A stretch of DNA of 5,368 nucleotides. Source: Eubacterium sp. UBA3720 (GTDB lineage Bacteria; Bacillota; Clostridia; Lachnospirales; Lachnospiraceae). The first letter of the stretch is position 1. Every line of letters begins with the position of its first letter. The DNA is taken from positions 1 through 5,368 of the forward strand of contig DFHP01000195.1 in assembly GCA_002371335.1 (NCBI GenBank). The letters are read 5' to 3'. Shown one piece after another: positions 1-5,368 of this stretch. The notes below the pieces were generated by a model. That model searched no databases. It was not told the DNA's origin and saw nothing but the letters and a program-made list of their open reading frames with translations. The position numbers and the translations under genes were made by a program.

Positions 1-408
1 GTGCAGACAGGCAGCCAGCTTTGTACTCTTTCCTCCGGGAGCCGCACACAGGTCCAGGACACGCTCTCCCGGCTGTACTTCGCAGAGCATGGCAGGCGCC
101 ATGGCACTCGCCTCCTGAATATAGTACATTCCCGCTTCATGCCAGGGCAGACGCCCGGGCCTGAGTTCCTCCGGATAATAGAAACCATCCGGTTCCCAGG
201 GAACCGGGGACAGGACTTCTTCTCCTCCCTGCAGGAGATCCAGTGCTTTTCGTACATCTGTTTTCAGAGGATTCAGGCGCAGCGAAAAAAGGCGTTTCCG
301 CCCGTAAGAGGACACAAACGCCAGAAACTCTTCGTCCGTCATCATTCCCTGCATCCTGTTGAGGAATTCTTCGGGAAGCTGATTATTCACACCATTACAA
401 TTATTCAT
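1..408 (-). CDS. rsmF: RsmF-type rRNA cytosine-C5 methyltransferase, N-terminal part (cut by window edge)
   Basis: The gene starts at ATG 408-406 and stays open to base 1, giving 136 residues and no stop. The product should be a SAM-dependent methyltransferase of the NOL1/NOP2/Sun family that makes 5-methylcytosine in 16S rRNA in the cytoplasm. Seen: an N-terminal LPEEFLNRM...SLRLNPLK segment (residues 11-49) as in RsmF/YebU; PWEPDGFYY (70-78); the family signature MYYIQEASAMAP (94-105); and SAM-binding motif I, DLCAAPGGKSTKL (119-131). The catalytic cysteines and C-terminal domain lie beyond the edge. Family members are usually about 450-480 residues, so roughly 30% is present. The start is the first ATG of the open frame. 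The ribosome site before it is weak (TGGAA about 6 bases upstream), so GTG 390-388 is a possible alternative. It follows nrdG after 104 bases. GC is near 60% in sampled lines, higher than in the polysaccharide genes, which fits a core gene. Family assignment is very secure; the exact target base is not shown. Confidence 0.93.
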   Translation of the reverse strand, partial: MNNCNGVNNQLPEEFLNRMQGMMTDEEFLAFVSSYGRKRLFSLRLNPLKTDVRKALDLLQGGEEVLSPVPWEPDGFYYPEELRPGRLPWHEAGMYYIQEASAMAPAMLCEVQPGERVLDLCAAPGGKSTKLAACLH

Positions 409-512
409 TACTATTCCAGACTGATTTAATACGAATGCTCCATCAAATAATCCAGATTTCTCTCGTAAATCTCACAGCCACATCTGCCGCCCGACCATGT
501 GTGTCTAAAACT
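409..512 (-). other. nrdG-rsmF intergenic region with a protein-like orphan reading-frame tail
   Basis: The 104 bases between nrdG and rsmF contain no terminator hairpin and no recognisable promoter. The frame immediately after the nrdG stop stays open for 28 codons and ends in TAA at 428-426, 17 bases before the rsmF start. It reads SFRHTWSG, then GRCGCEIYERNLDYL, then MEHSY. The only start codons in this frame are TTG-ATG near its end, so it cannot be an independent gene. It could be the 3' end of a gene whose 5' part has been lost, an old C-terminal extension of NrdG cut off by the TAA, or chance. An open run of 28 codons is not rare by chance, so only its protein-like composition and its position just before rsmF argue for a remnant. 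I do not recognise the family. Confidence 0.25.
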
Positions 513-1076
513 TTACTTCCACATGGAATCCCCTCTTGAGATATCCATAATCTGCGAATCATCATAAATCGATTTCTGATCGCTTCCTTCTGCCGGGTGC
601 AGAACCAGAATCCGCTGGTTTCTGCTCCCCCGGTATAATAAGGTGATGTCTTTTTCAGACAGAAGGAACCTCCCGTCTACAAGAACGTCAATCAGGGAAA
701 GCATTTCATCCGTATTGGAGGTGTGCTTTTCCCCGCCGCTCAGAAGATCTCTCTCATACGTGTAGCCGGTATAGCACCAGACGTTCTTATTAGGGTAGAT
801 CTGTTTTACTTTGCGCAGAAGTCCCACAAGAACTGCCTGGTTCTCCGGTTCAAAAGGTTCGCCGCCCAGAAGGCTCAGCCCTTCGATATATTCGGGCATG
901 AGCAGGCGCAGGATCCTGTCCTCAGTCTCCAACGTATAGGTCTGGCCGTAATCAAAATCCCAGGTCTCCGGGTTAAAGCATCCGGGACAGGCATTGCGGC
1001 ATCCTGATACAAACAGACTGATGCGTACCCCGGGGCCGTTTGCTATATCATATTCTTTGATTTCTGCATATTTCAT
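513..1076 (-). CDS. nrdG: Anaerobic ribonucleoside-triphosphate reductase activating protein (radical SAM)
   Basis: This 187-residue protein is the cytoplasmic activase of class III ribonucleotide reductase. NrdG uses a [4Fe-4S] cluster and SAM to form the glycyl radical on NrdD, allowing dNTP synthesis without oxygen. Seen: GPGVRISLFVSGC leading into the radical-SAM motif CxxxCxxC (C26, C30, C33); the SAM-binding glycine motif LLGGEPF (69-75); WCYTGYTYE (100-108); VDGRF (133-137); and the NrdG hallmark YRGSRNQRI (148-156). E. coli NrdG is about 154 residues. The extra length here lies mainly after residue 156, in a polar tail ending DSMWK that I cannot assign. ATG 1076 has a moderate ribosome site (AGGGA, 10 bases upstream). 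It lies 32 bases after the glf stop with no terminator between, so co-transcription with glf is likely. The partner nrdD is not next to it: the upstream gene is glf and the downstream gene is rsmF. Function is secure; the unusual neighbourhood is the only oddity. Confidence 0.95.
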   Translation of the reverse strand: MKYAEIKEYDIANGPGVRISLFVSGCRNACPGCFNPETWDFDYGQTYTLETEDRILRLLMPEYIEGLSLLGGEPFEPENQAVLVGLLRKVKQIYPNKNVWCYTGYTYERDLLSGGEKHTSNTDEMLSLIDVLVDGRFLLSEKDITLLYRGSRNQRILVLHPAEGSDQKSIYDDSQIMDISRGDSMWK

Positions 1077-1108
1077 TTATCTGCCGTCCCTTGCCAAAAT
1101 TGGGCTGC

Positions 1109-2245
1109 TTACTGTGCTCCGCCCAGAATCTTTTCAGATGCGTTCAGTGCCGATGCGATTACCTGATCCATATCGTAGTATTTATATTCTCCGAGACGTC
1201 CGCCGAAAATGACTTTTTCTTCTTTTTCCGCCAGTTCCTTATATTTTGCGTAGAGCGCCCCGTTCTTTTCATCATTCACAGGATAGTAGGGCTCATCACC
1301 GGGCTTCCATGCCGAACTGAATTCACGGCTGATCACAGTCTTGGGCAAATCGTTTCCGTCATCATCCTTGCCGAACTCAAACCATTTGTGCTCGATAATT
1401 CTGGTCCAGGGAGTCTCCCTGTCCGTATAATTGACGGCTGCATTGCCCTGGAAGTTGGGCATATCCAGAAGTTCCGTCTCAAAGCGCACACTGCGGTATT
1501 CCAATGTACCCTGGCTGAATCCATAGAAGGCATCGATCGCGCCTGTATAAATGACCTTATCTGCCATTGCATCCCAGCCGCCGCGGTCCTCCAGATAATC
1601 GCATCCAAGACGGACCTCGATTCCCTCGAGCATATTTGCCACCATCTTTGTGTAGCCACCGACAGGGATTCCCTGGAAAAGAGCATTGAAATAGTTGTTG
1701 TCAAAAGTCAGGCGGACCGGCAGCCGCTTGATGATAAAGGCGGGAAGCTCTGTGCAGGGACGTCCCCACTGCTTTTCCGTGTAGCCTTTCACCAGCTTTT
1801 CATAGATGTCTGTGCCGATCAGGCTGATCGCCTGCTCCTCAAGGTTTTTCGGTTCCGTAATACCGGCAGCCTTTCTCTGCTCCTCAATTTTTGCAGCTGC
1901 TTCCTGAGGAGTCACGACGCCCCACATTTTATTGAATGTGTACATATTAAAAGGCAGAGAGTACAACTCACCGTGGTAATTTGCCACAGGAGAATTGGTG
2001 AAGCGGTTAAACTCCGCAAAGCGATTTACATATTCCCACACCTTTCTGTCATTGGTATGGAAAATATGGGCGCCGTACTTATGCACGTGAATGCCTTCTA
2101 CCTTTTCCGTGTATACATTTCCCGCAATATTCGGGCGCTTGTCAATAACCAGGACTTTTTTGCCGGCCGCTTTTGCCTCATGGGCAAACACTGCGCCGAA
2201 AAGGCCTGCGCCAACAATCAGAAAATCATATTTTTGATTTGACAT
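1109..2245 (-). CDS. glf: UDP-galactopyranose mutase
   Basis: This 378-residue flavoenzyme interconverts UDP-galactopyranose and UDP-galactofuranose, the donor for galactofuranose in surface polysaccharides. It acts in the cytoplasm and needs reduced FAD. Seen: the N-terminal FAD-binding motif VGAGLFGAV (11-19) with an acidic end VLVIDKRP (31-38); the family signature KYGAHIFHT (56-64); NYHGELYSLPFNMYTF (89-104); GYTEKQWG with the conserved tryptophan W160; the substrate-binding RLPVR (174-178); and a C-terminal FGGRLGEYKYYDMD (347-360) with the conserved Arg/Tyr that contact the UDP-sugar diphosphate. Length is normal for bacterial Glf (about 365-385). ATG 2245 has a strong ribosome site, AGGGGAG at 2260-2254, 8 bases upstream. 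A candidate promoter and a leader hairpin lie in the 111-base gap before it, so glf may be transcribed separately from the glycosyltransferase upstream; nrdG follows 32 bases downstream. No dedicated galactofuranosyltransferase is identifiable here, though the upstream family 2 enzyme is a candidate. Confidence 0.98.
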   Translation of the reverse strand: MSNQKYDFLIVGAGLFGAVFAHEAKAAGKKVLVIDKRPNIAGNVYTEKVEGIHVHKYGAHIFHTNDRKVWEYVNRFAEFNRFTNSPVANYHGELYSLPFNMYTFNKMWGVVTPQEAAAKIEEQRKAAGITEPKNLEEQAISLIGTDIYEKLVKGYTEKQWGRPCTELPAFIIKRLPVRLTFDNNYFNALFQGIPVGGYTKMVANMLEGIEVRLGCDYLEDRGGWDAMADKVIYTGAIDAFYGFSQGTLEYRSVRFETELLDMPNFQGNAAVNYTDRETPWTRIIEHKWFEFGKDDDGNDLPKTVISREFSSAWKPGDEPYYPVNDEKNGALYAKYKELAEKEEKVIFGGRLGEYKYYDMDQVIASALNASEKILGGAQ

Positions 2246-2253
2246 ATCACATT

Positions 2254-2260
2254 CTCCCCT
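2254..2260 (-). promoter_or_regulatory. Strong ribosome binding site of glf
   Basis: AGGGGAG on the minus strand ends 8 bases before ATG 2245. It fixes that ATG as the glf start and predicts strong translation initiation compared with nrdG and rsmF, whose sites are weaker. Confidence 0.8.
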
Positions 2261-2271
2261 CGTCTGTCGTT

Positions 2272-2289
2272 CAATCCGGCTTAGGATTG
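2272..2289 (-). other. Short perfect hairpin in the glf leader
   Basis: The minus strand reads CAATCC, a six-base loop TAAGCC, then GGATTG: six perfectly paired bases. It lies 26 bases upstream of the glf start and just upstream of the glf ribosome site, inside the leader predicted from the promoter at 2331-2360. No U-run follows, so it is not a Rho-independent terminator for that transcript. It may stabilise the leader, affect access to the ribosome site, or bind a protein as DNA. The inverted repeat is directly visible; any function is a guess. Confidence 0.35.
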
Positions 2290-2330
2290 CTCTCAGATGG
2301 TCATCCTGTTATTTGTACATTTATCTCCGG

Positions 2331-2360
2331 ATTATAAATATTATTATCCGCCATTCTCAA
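2331..2360 (-). promoter_or_regulatory. Candidate sigma-70-type promoter for glf-nrdG
   Basis: On the minus strand TTGAGA (2360-2355) matches five of six bases of the -35 consensus. An 18-base AT-rich spacer follows, then a perfect TATAAT -10 box (2336-2331). Transcription would begin near 2325-2322, giving a leader of about 80 bases before glf. The -35 box overlaps the TGA stop of the preceding glycosyltransferase gene. This would uncouple glf and the downstream nrdG from the polysaccharide genes upstream. No operator or riboswitch is recognised in the leader beyond the hairpin at 2272-2289. Confidence 0.65.
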
Positions 2361-3163
2361 TAAAATCTGGCTGACTGGCTGTACGCAATCATAATGATCT
2401 TAGCAATCTTTTCAGGCCAGAATCTTGACATGATCTCCAGTTCATTTTCATATCTGTCATTCGTCTCTTTCAGGAGCTTTGCTGTCGTGTTGTCCTTATC
2501 CATTCTGTGGTACAAAAGGACGTCTTTGATATATACAAACTCTCCCTTTTTTCTGGATAATCTTTCCCATAAATCCCAGTCCATGGAAGCAGGGTAGCCC
2601 TCACGGAATATTTCCTCCGGCATCTCCTTCATCACACAGATAACTGTAGGATGTGTGATCGGATTCCCAAGGCACTGCCCCAGTCTTTTCATAAATACTG
2701 TTCTTCTGGCCACCGGTACCCGCATCGGCCATACAAGCATTCTTTTGATCAAAATCAGCGCAGAAGGCTTTCGCTCGACATTACCGTCAACCATTTCAAG
2801 ATAGTTGGTAAAGGAAAGAATCGGCTTTGAAGCCCGGTTGAGACCTCGAAGGCTTTTTTCCACGAACTGAGGATGGAGGATATCATCCTGGTGTGCGATC
2901 ATTCCCAACGGGGTTTCGATCTGGCGCAAAGCAAAATTATAATCCCTGATGTGTCCTCCCTCCGGGTTAATACGGACAGGGATACCAAAACGTTCCGCCA
3001 GACCACTGATAAAATCATTCGGGGTGGATGTCGAAATCATAACCCGGGGTTTTACGGTCTGATTGAGTATCGCCTGAATGCTTTTTCCCAGCGAAGGGCA
3101 TTCTTTATAGGCACAAATGACGACAGTAAGGTCTTCTCCTGTATATGTCTCTTTTCGGCTCAT
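2357..3163 (-). CDS. Family 2 glycosyltransferase
   Basis: The 268-residue protein is a GT-A fold inverting glycosyltransferase, expected to act at the inner face of the membrane and add a sugar from a nucleotide donor to a lipid-linked glycan. Seen: DLTVVICAYKECPSLGKSIQAIL (11-33), the typical GT2 opening strand and helix; NQT (34-36); the metal/nucleotide-binding region IAHQDDILHP (89-98), where D93-D94 stand in the DxD position; and MDWDLWERL (194-202) followed by YIKDVLLYHR and NTT (211-227), the usual acceptor-side acidic site and closing arginine region. No transmembrane helix is evident, so it probably associates with the membrane peripherally. ATG 3163 has AGGAG 8 bases upstream, inside a 14-base gap after the preceding gene, so the two are probably translationally coupled. 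Donor and acceptor cannot be read from sequence. The proximity of glf makes galactofuranose transfer possible but unproven. Confidence 0.9.
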   Translation of the reverse strand: MSRKETYTGEDLTVVICAYKECPSLGKSIQAILNQTVKPRVMISTSTPNDFISGLAERFGIPVRINPEGGHIRDYNFALRQIETPLGMIAHQDDILHPQFVEKSLRGLNRASKPILSFTNYLEMVDGNVERKPSALILIKRMLVWPMRVPVARRTVFMKRLGQCLGNPITHPTVICVMKEMPEEIFREGYPASMDWDLWERLSRKKGEFVYIKDVLLYHRMDKDNTTAKLLKETNDRYENELEIMSRFWPEKIAKIIMIAYSQSARFY

Positions 3164-3171
3164 TATATCTG

Positions 3172-3176
3172 CTCCT
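3172..3176 (-). promoter_or_regulatory. Ribosome binding site of the GT2 gene beside the upstream stop codon
   Basis: AGGAG lies one base after the TGA of the epimerase gene (3180-3178) and 8 bases before ATG 3163. Termination on the upstream gene puts ribosomes directly on this site, which supports both the chosen start and translational coupling. Confidence 0.8.
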
Positions 3177-3177
3177 G

Positions 3178-4017
3178 TCAGGCTTTTTCTTCAGCTTCCA
3201 GTATTTTCTGTATAATCGTATTATCCCCGTAAATGATCTTGGAGTCATAAGGGCGCTCCGGGAACGCGCCATATTTAAGTGTTATGTGAAGCCCCTTCTC
3301 GGCAATAAATTCGTTTACCTTGTCCTTCAGAGAAACCGGTTTGCCGGAGCATACATTAATAATCCCGGTATATTCAGTCTGAGTACTTGCAGCAACGATC
3401 TGTCTTGCAAGCTCCTTTATTGAAATAAAGTCATACTGGTTTTCACCGGTCGTAAAGGGAAACTCTTTTTTGCCAATCTCCTCCGCCTCCAAAAGCTTGG
3501 TAAAGATCGAACTGTTTCTGCTGTCATCTCCCAGAATATAAAAAGCCCTAAGCCAGAAAATATCCGCTCCCTCCTTTTCCCCGAGCAGAAGAAGTGCCTG
3601 CCGGAGGGCATTTTTGGCAACTCCGTACTGGGAAAGGGGCCTGCAGGGAGTATCAGCTGTGACGCAGCCTTCCCAGAACCCCACCTCGTGCATAGTTCCC
3701 ATAACTGCAATCTTTTTACAGCCACCCTCGATCATGTTTTTCAGGAAAAGGAAATGACTCGAGAGATTTTCCATATGTTTTGTCGAATTATGGATAAAGC
3801 CATCCTGCCAGGCAAGATGAATACATACATCCGGATTTCCAAGCTGTGCACAAATATCCTTATCACCCGAAAAAATCTTCACATCCGAATAAGCAGCACG
3901 AGAATCAACCTCTTTATAGTGAAGATCAACCGCCGTAACTTCATGTCCTCTGGCAAGCAGCTCTCTTACAACATACCGGCCCATATATCCGCCTGCTCCA
4001 GTTACTACAACTTTCAT
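3178..4017 (-). CDS. NAD(P)-dependent sugar-nucleotide epimerase/reductase (extended SDR)
   Basis: The 279-residue protein belongs to the extended short-chain dehydrogenase family that modifies NDP-sugars in the cytoplasm. Seen: the nucleotide-binding motif TGAGGYMGRYV with GxxGxxG at G7, G10 and G13; an acidic residue D31 at the end of strand 2, which favours NAD over NADP; HLAW (68-71); MGTMHEVG (106-113), with T108 in the catalytic Ser/Thr position; the catalytic Y131-xxx-K135 in SQYGVAKNALRQ; YDFISIKELA (195-204); and INVCSGKPVSL (220-230), the usual C-terminal substrate-domain element. It is at the short end for extended SDRs (about 300-350 residues) but carries all core motifs. ATG 4017 has AAAGGA 5 bases upstream. 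It follows the acyltransferase after 67 bases and precedes the glycosyltransferase by 14. Likely role: 4-epimerisation or 4-keto reduction to make a deoxy- or modified sugar donor. The substrate is not determinable. Confidence 0.88.
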   Translation of the reverse strand: MKVVVTGAGGYMGRYVVRELLARGHEVTAVDLHYKEVDSRAAYSDVKIFSGDKDICAQLGNPDVCIHLAWQDGFIHNSTKHMENLSSHFLFLKNMIEGGCKKIAVMGTMHEVGFWEGCVTADTPCRPLSQYGVAKNALRQALLLLGEKEGADIFWLRAFYILGDDSRNSSIFTKLLEAEEIGKKEFPFTTGENQYDFISIKELARQIVAASTQTEYTGIINVCSGKPVSLKDKVNEFIAEKGLHITLKYGAFPERPYDSKIIYGDNTIIQKILEAEEKA

Positions 4018-4084
4018 TGTGATCCTTTCCGGTACGTCTATTACAGTGTACCTATTCTATCAGTAGTTCGCGTTTTATCTTTTA

Positions 4085-5221
4085 CTACTTTTGCTTATCA
4101 GAATGTCTAATCATGTTACCGCACCAGTTTTTTGCCCTGTGATAAAGATAATCTGCAAGCACAGGCACGCTGACGCCAACAATTGTATAGCCAAGCCACC
4201 ACCCTCTGTTTCCGTATAGATTCGGGAAGGCCGCAATACAAAACGCGGGCACACCATAGTACCTGACTACGATTGCGGCAACAAGCTTAAACGCCAGAAA
4301 GTGAAAAATCACCACGCTTAATGTTCTTCTGCCGATCTCCATCAGCAGTTTTTTCACTCCGAATATCCTTTTCAGGAAGAAGGCTATGCTGTAAAGCATG
4401 AACCAGCCACAGGCAGATGCAGCCAGCATGTACACAGGATTCACATATTTAACCTGCGCAAAAGAGATAGAACCGAACTTACCCATTATGTACAGGGATG
4501 CAAATGAGATAATACCTGCAGGAAGCCAGCAGAACCATTTCATCTGCATGAGAAGATCCTTTTTCCGGGAAAGGAGATGTCCCAGATAGTACAGGCAGTA
4601 AAAAGAAGCCACCTTGGCAAAACCATAGATATATAATCTCTGTATGCTGCAGTAATACCCGTAAGACAACAGCAGCACCGAAACAATGCCCTGAAAAAGA
4701 TCTACATGCTTTTTCACAATCTTCTGAAGAATAAAATCGATGCAAAAATACAGCAGCTGCACCCAGAACAGTGAAGCGAGAAACCAGAATGCACCTGCAA
4801 GCTGTGGACCTTCGCGCAAAAACAGCCCATTCCTGATAGTCGGAATCATTTGACTCAGTGTCTTGTAATTCTGAGTACCGACATATGGTCCTTCGACATA
4901 ATCTGCTATAGCAGGATTGTCTGTGTACACATTTATCTTAATAAAGAAATTATGGAGCAGTACATAGACAGTATTCCAGATTACAAAGGGAACCCATATT
5001 TCCTTCATCTTTTTAATGAATGATTTCCAAAGGTTTCCCAGCGAGGATGACGATCCCGGTTTGTAGAAGAAGCCCGACGCAATAAAGAACACCGCCATAT
5101 GAAACAAATAAATAAAATGTTCAAACGGTGTGCCGCCGTGTCCGGCTGCAACACATATGATGCCCAGTGCCTTAATAATGTCAATCTCTTCTATTCTTTT
5201 CTTGTTGATTGGCTTTGCCAT
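4085..5221 (-). CDS. Membrane acyltransferase, acyltransferase-3 family (probable sugar O-acyltransferase)
   Basis: This 378-residue polytopic membrane protein resembles the acyltransferase-3 family (PF01757), which moves acetyl or other acyl groups onto surface glycans. Seen: the family opening RIEEIDIIKALGIICVAAGH (9-28), with the conserved histidine H28; the motif LFHMAVFFIASGFFYK (39-54), typical of helix 2 and its loop; FWFLASLFW (145-153); and GRRTLSVVIFHFLAFK (297-312), the family's closing helix. About ten hydrophobic segments can be picked out by eye (roughly 12-30, 38-53, 76-95, 146-168, 177-195, 199-217, 231-247, 260-284, 300-320, 343-360). There is no SGNH extracellular domain, unlike OatA. 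Length is typical. ATG 5221 has GGAAAG 8 bases upstream. GC is about 33-42% in sampled lines, the lowest in the window, suggesting a more recently exchanged gene. It follows the aminotransferase by 59 bases. Substrate and acyl donor are unknown. Confidence 0.88.
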   Translation of the reverse strand: MAKPINKKRIEEIDIIKALGIICVAAGHGGTPFEHFIYLFHMAVFFIASGFFYKPGSSSSLGNLWKSFIKKMKEIWVPFVIWNTVYVLLHNFFIKINVYTDNPAIADYVEGPYVGTQNYKTLSQMIPTIRNGLFLREGPQLAGAFWFLASLFWVQLLYFCIDFILQKIVKKHVDLFQGIVSVLLLSYGYYCSIQRLYIYGFAKVASFYCLYYLGHLLSRKKDLLMQMKWFCWLPAGIISFASLYIMGKFGSISFAQVKYVNPVYMLAASACGWFMLYSIAFFLKRIFGVKKLLMEIGRRTLSVVIFHFLAFKLVAAIVVRYYGVPAFCIAAFPNLYGNRGWWLGYTIVGVSVPVLADYLYHRAKNWCGNMIRHSDKQK

Positions 5222-5280
5222 ATTTTTTTCTTTCCAAAAAGAGGCCTGTCATTCCGTTTATCCGGCTATACTGCCCTTTC

Positions 5281-5368
5281 TTACTTCCTGTCTAAATCCA
5301 CCAGTGCCTCAATAAATTTCTGCATATACTGCTTTTCACCGATGGAGACACGTAAGCAGTCGCCCAGT
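5281..5368 (-). CDS. C-terminal end of a HisC-like PLP aminotransferase (cut by window edge)
   Basis: The frame is open from base 5367 to TAA at 5283-5281, giving 28 residues. It contains LRVSIGEKQYMQKFIEAL, which matches the closing strand and helix of class I/II aminotransferases such as histidinol-phosphate aminotransferase (pattern LRISIG...N..FL.AL). In that family the arginine binds the substrate carboxylate or phosphate. The catalytic lysine and PLP site are outside the window. Sitting at the head of a polysaccharide gene run, it may act on a glycan or phospho-sugar precursor, sometimes as the C-terminal domain of a nucleotidyltransferase fusion, rather than in histidine synthesis. With 28 residues that choice cannot be made. 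It ends 59 bases before the acyltransferase with no terminator between, so both are probably on one transcript. Confidence 0.7.
   Translation of the reverse strand, partial: LGDCLRVSIGEKQYMQKFIEALVDLDRK

Noticed and set aside
1..429. A 142-codon open frame on the plus strand at the left edge
   Set aside because: It is the shadow of the minus-strand rsmF, which carries the full RsmF signature and SAM-binding motif. The plus-strand translation shows no domain.
1077..1108. Terminator between glf and nrdG
   Set aside because: The 32 bases hold no inverted repeat with a T-tract. They hold only a moderate ribosome site for nrdG.
1091..2242. A 383-codon open frame on the plus strand, antisense to glf
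   Set aside because: It lies almost entirely opposite glf, whose protein is unmistakable. The translation has no recognisable domain and is rich in Cys, His, Leu and Ile, as expected for the complement of a codon-biased gene. It has no convincing ribosome site.
4031..4052. Inverted repeat GGTAC-N12-GTACC as a terminator or operator
   Set aside because: The arms are only five bases and no U-run follows, so it cannot be a Rho-independent terminator. It is too short on its own to claim as an operator.
3688..4110. Plus-strand 140-codon frame opposite the epimerase gene
   Set aside because: It overlaps the N-terminal half of a gene with clear SDR motifs, and its translation is low in plausible protein features.
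5222..5280. Promoter or terminator between the aminotransferase and acyltransferase
   Set aside because: I found no -10/-35 pair and no stable hairpin with a U-run. The A-rich stretch just before the acyltransferase start is simply the spacer behind its ribosome site.

Overview
The window looks like chromosomal DNA from an anaerobic Gram-positive bacterium of the Clostridia, most likely Lachnospiraceae-like. This is inferred from the class III (oxygen-sensitive) ribonucleotide reductase activase, strong AGGAG/GGGGAG-type ribosome binding sites, compact same-strand gene packing and the protein sequences themselves. No 16S rRNA or other marker fixes the species. Every supported gene is on the minus strand, so transcription runs from high to low coordinates.

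Reading in the direction of transcription, the first four genes look like the end of a surface-polysaccharide cluster: the last 28 codons of a HisC-like aminotransferase (5368-5281), a membrane acyltransferase of the acyltransferase-3 family (5221-4085), a short NAD-dependent sugar-nucleotide epimerase/reductase (4017-3178) and a family 2 glycosyltransferase (3163-2357). A good sigma-70-type promoter (TTGAGA, 18 bp, TATAAT) overlaps the glycosyltransferase stop codon. It probably gives separate transcription of glf, UDP-galactopyranose mutase (2245-1109), which supplies UDP-galactofuranose. Downstream are nrdG, the radical-SAM activase of anaerobic ribonucleotide reductase (1076-513), and the first 136 codons of an RsmF-type rRNA m5C methyltransferase (408-1), which runs off the left edge.

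The gene set suggests synthesis and decoration of a cell-surface glycan: a modified sugar nucleotide (aminotransferase, epimerase/reductase), its transfer to a growing chain (glycosyltransferase), O-acylation of the chain (acyltransferase) and galactofuranose supply (Glf). The nrdG and rsmF genes are housekeeping genes and mark the edge of the cluster. Hand counts on a few 60-base lines show GC falling from about 60% in rsmF, through about 47-62% in glf, to about 33-42% in the acyltransferase. This fits a variable, lower-GC polysaccharide locus joined to core genome.

I found no convincing new biological system. The points most worth a second look are the internal promoter and hairpin leader in front of glf, the orphan nrdG in tandem with glf, and a protein-like reading-frame tail between nrdG and rsmF that may be the remnant of a lost gene. 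No tRNA, rRNA, CRISPR array, insertion sequence or clear Rho-independent terminator was seen.
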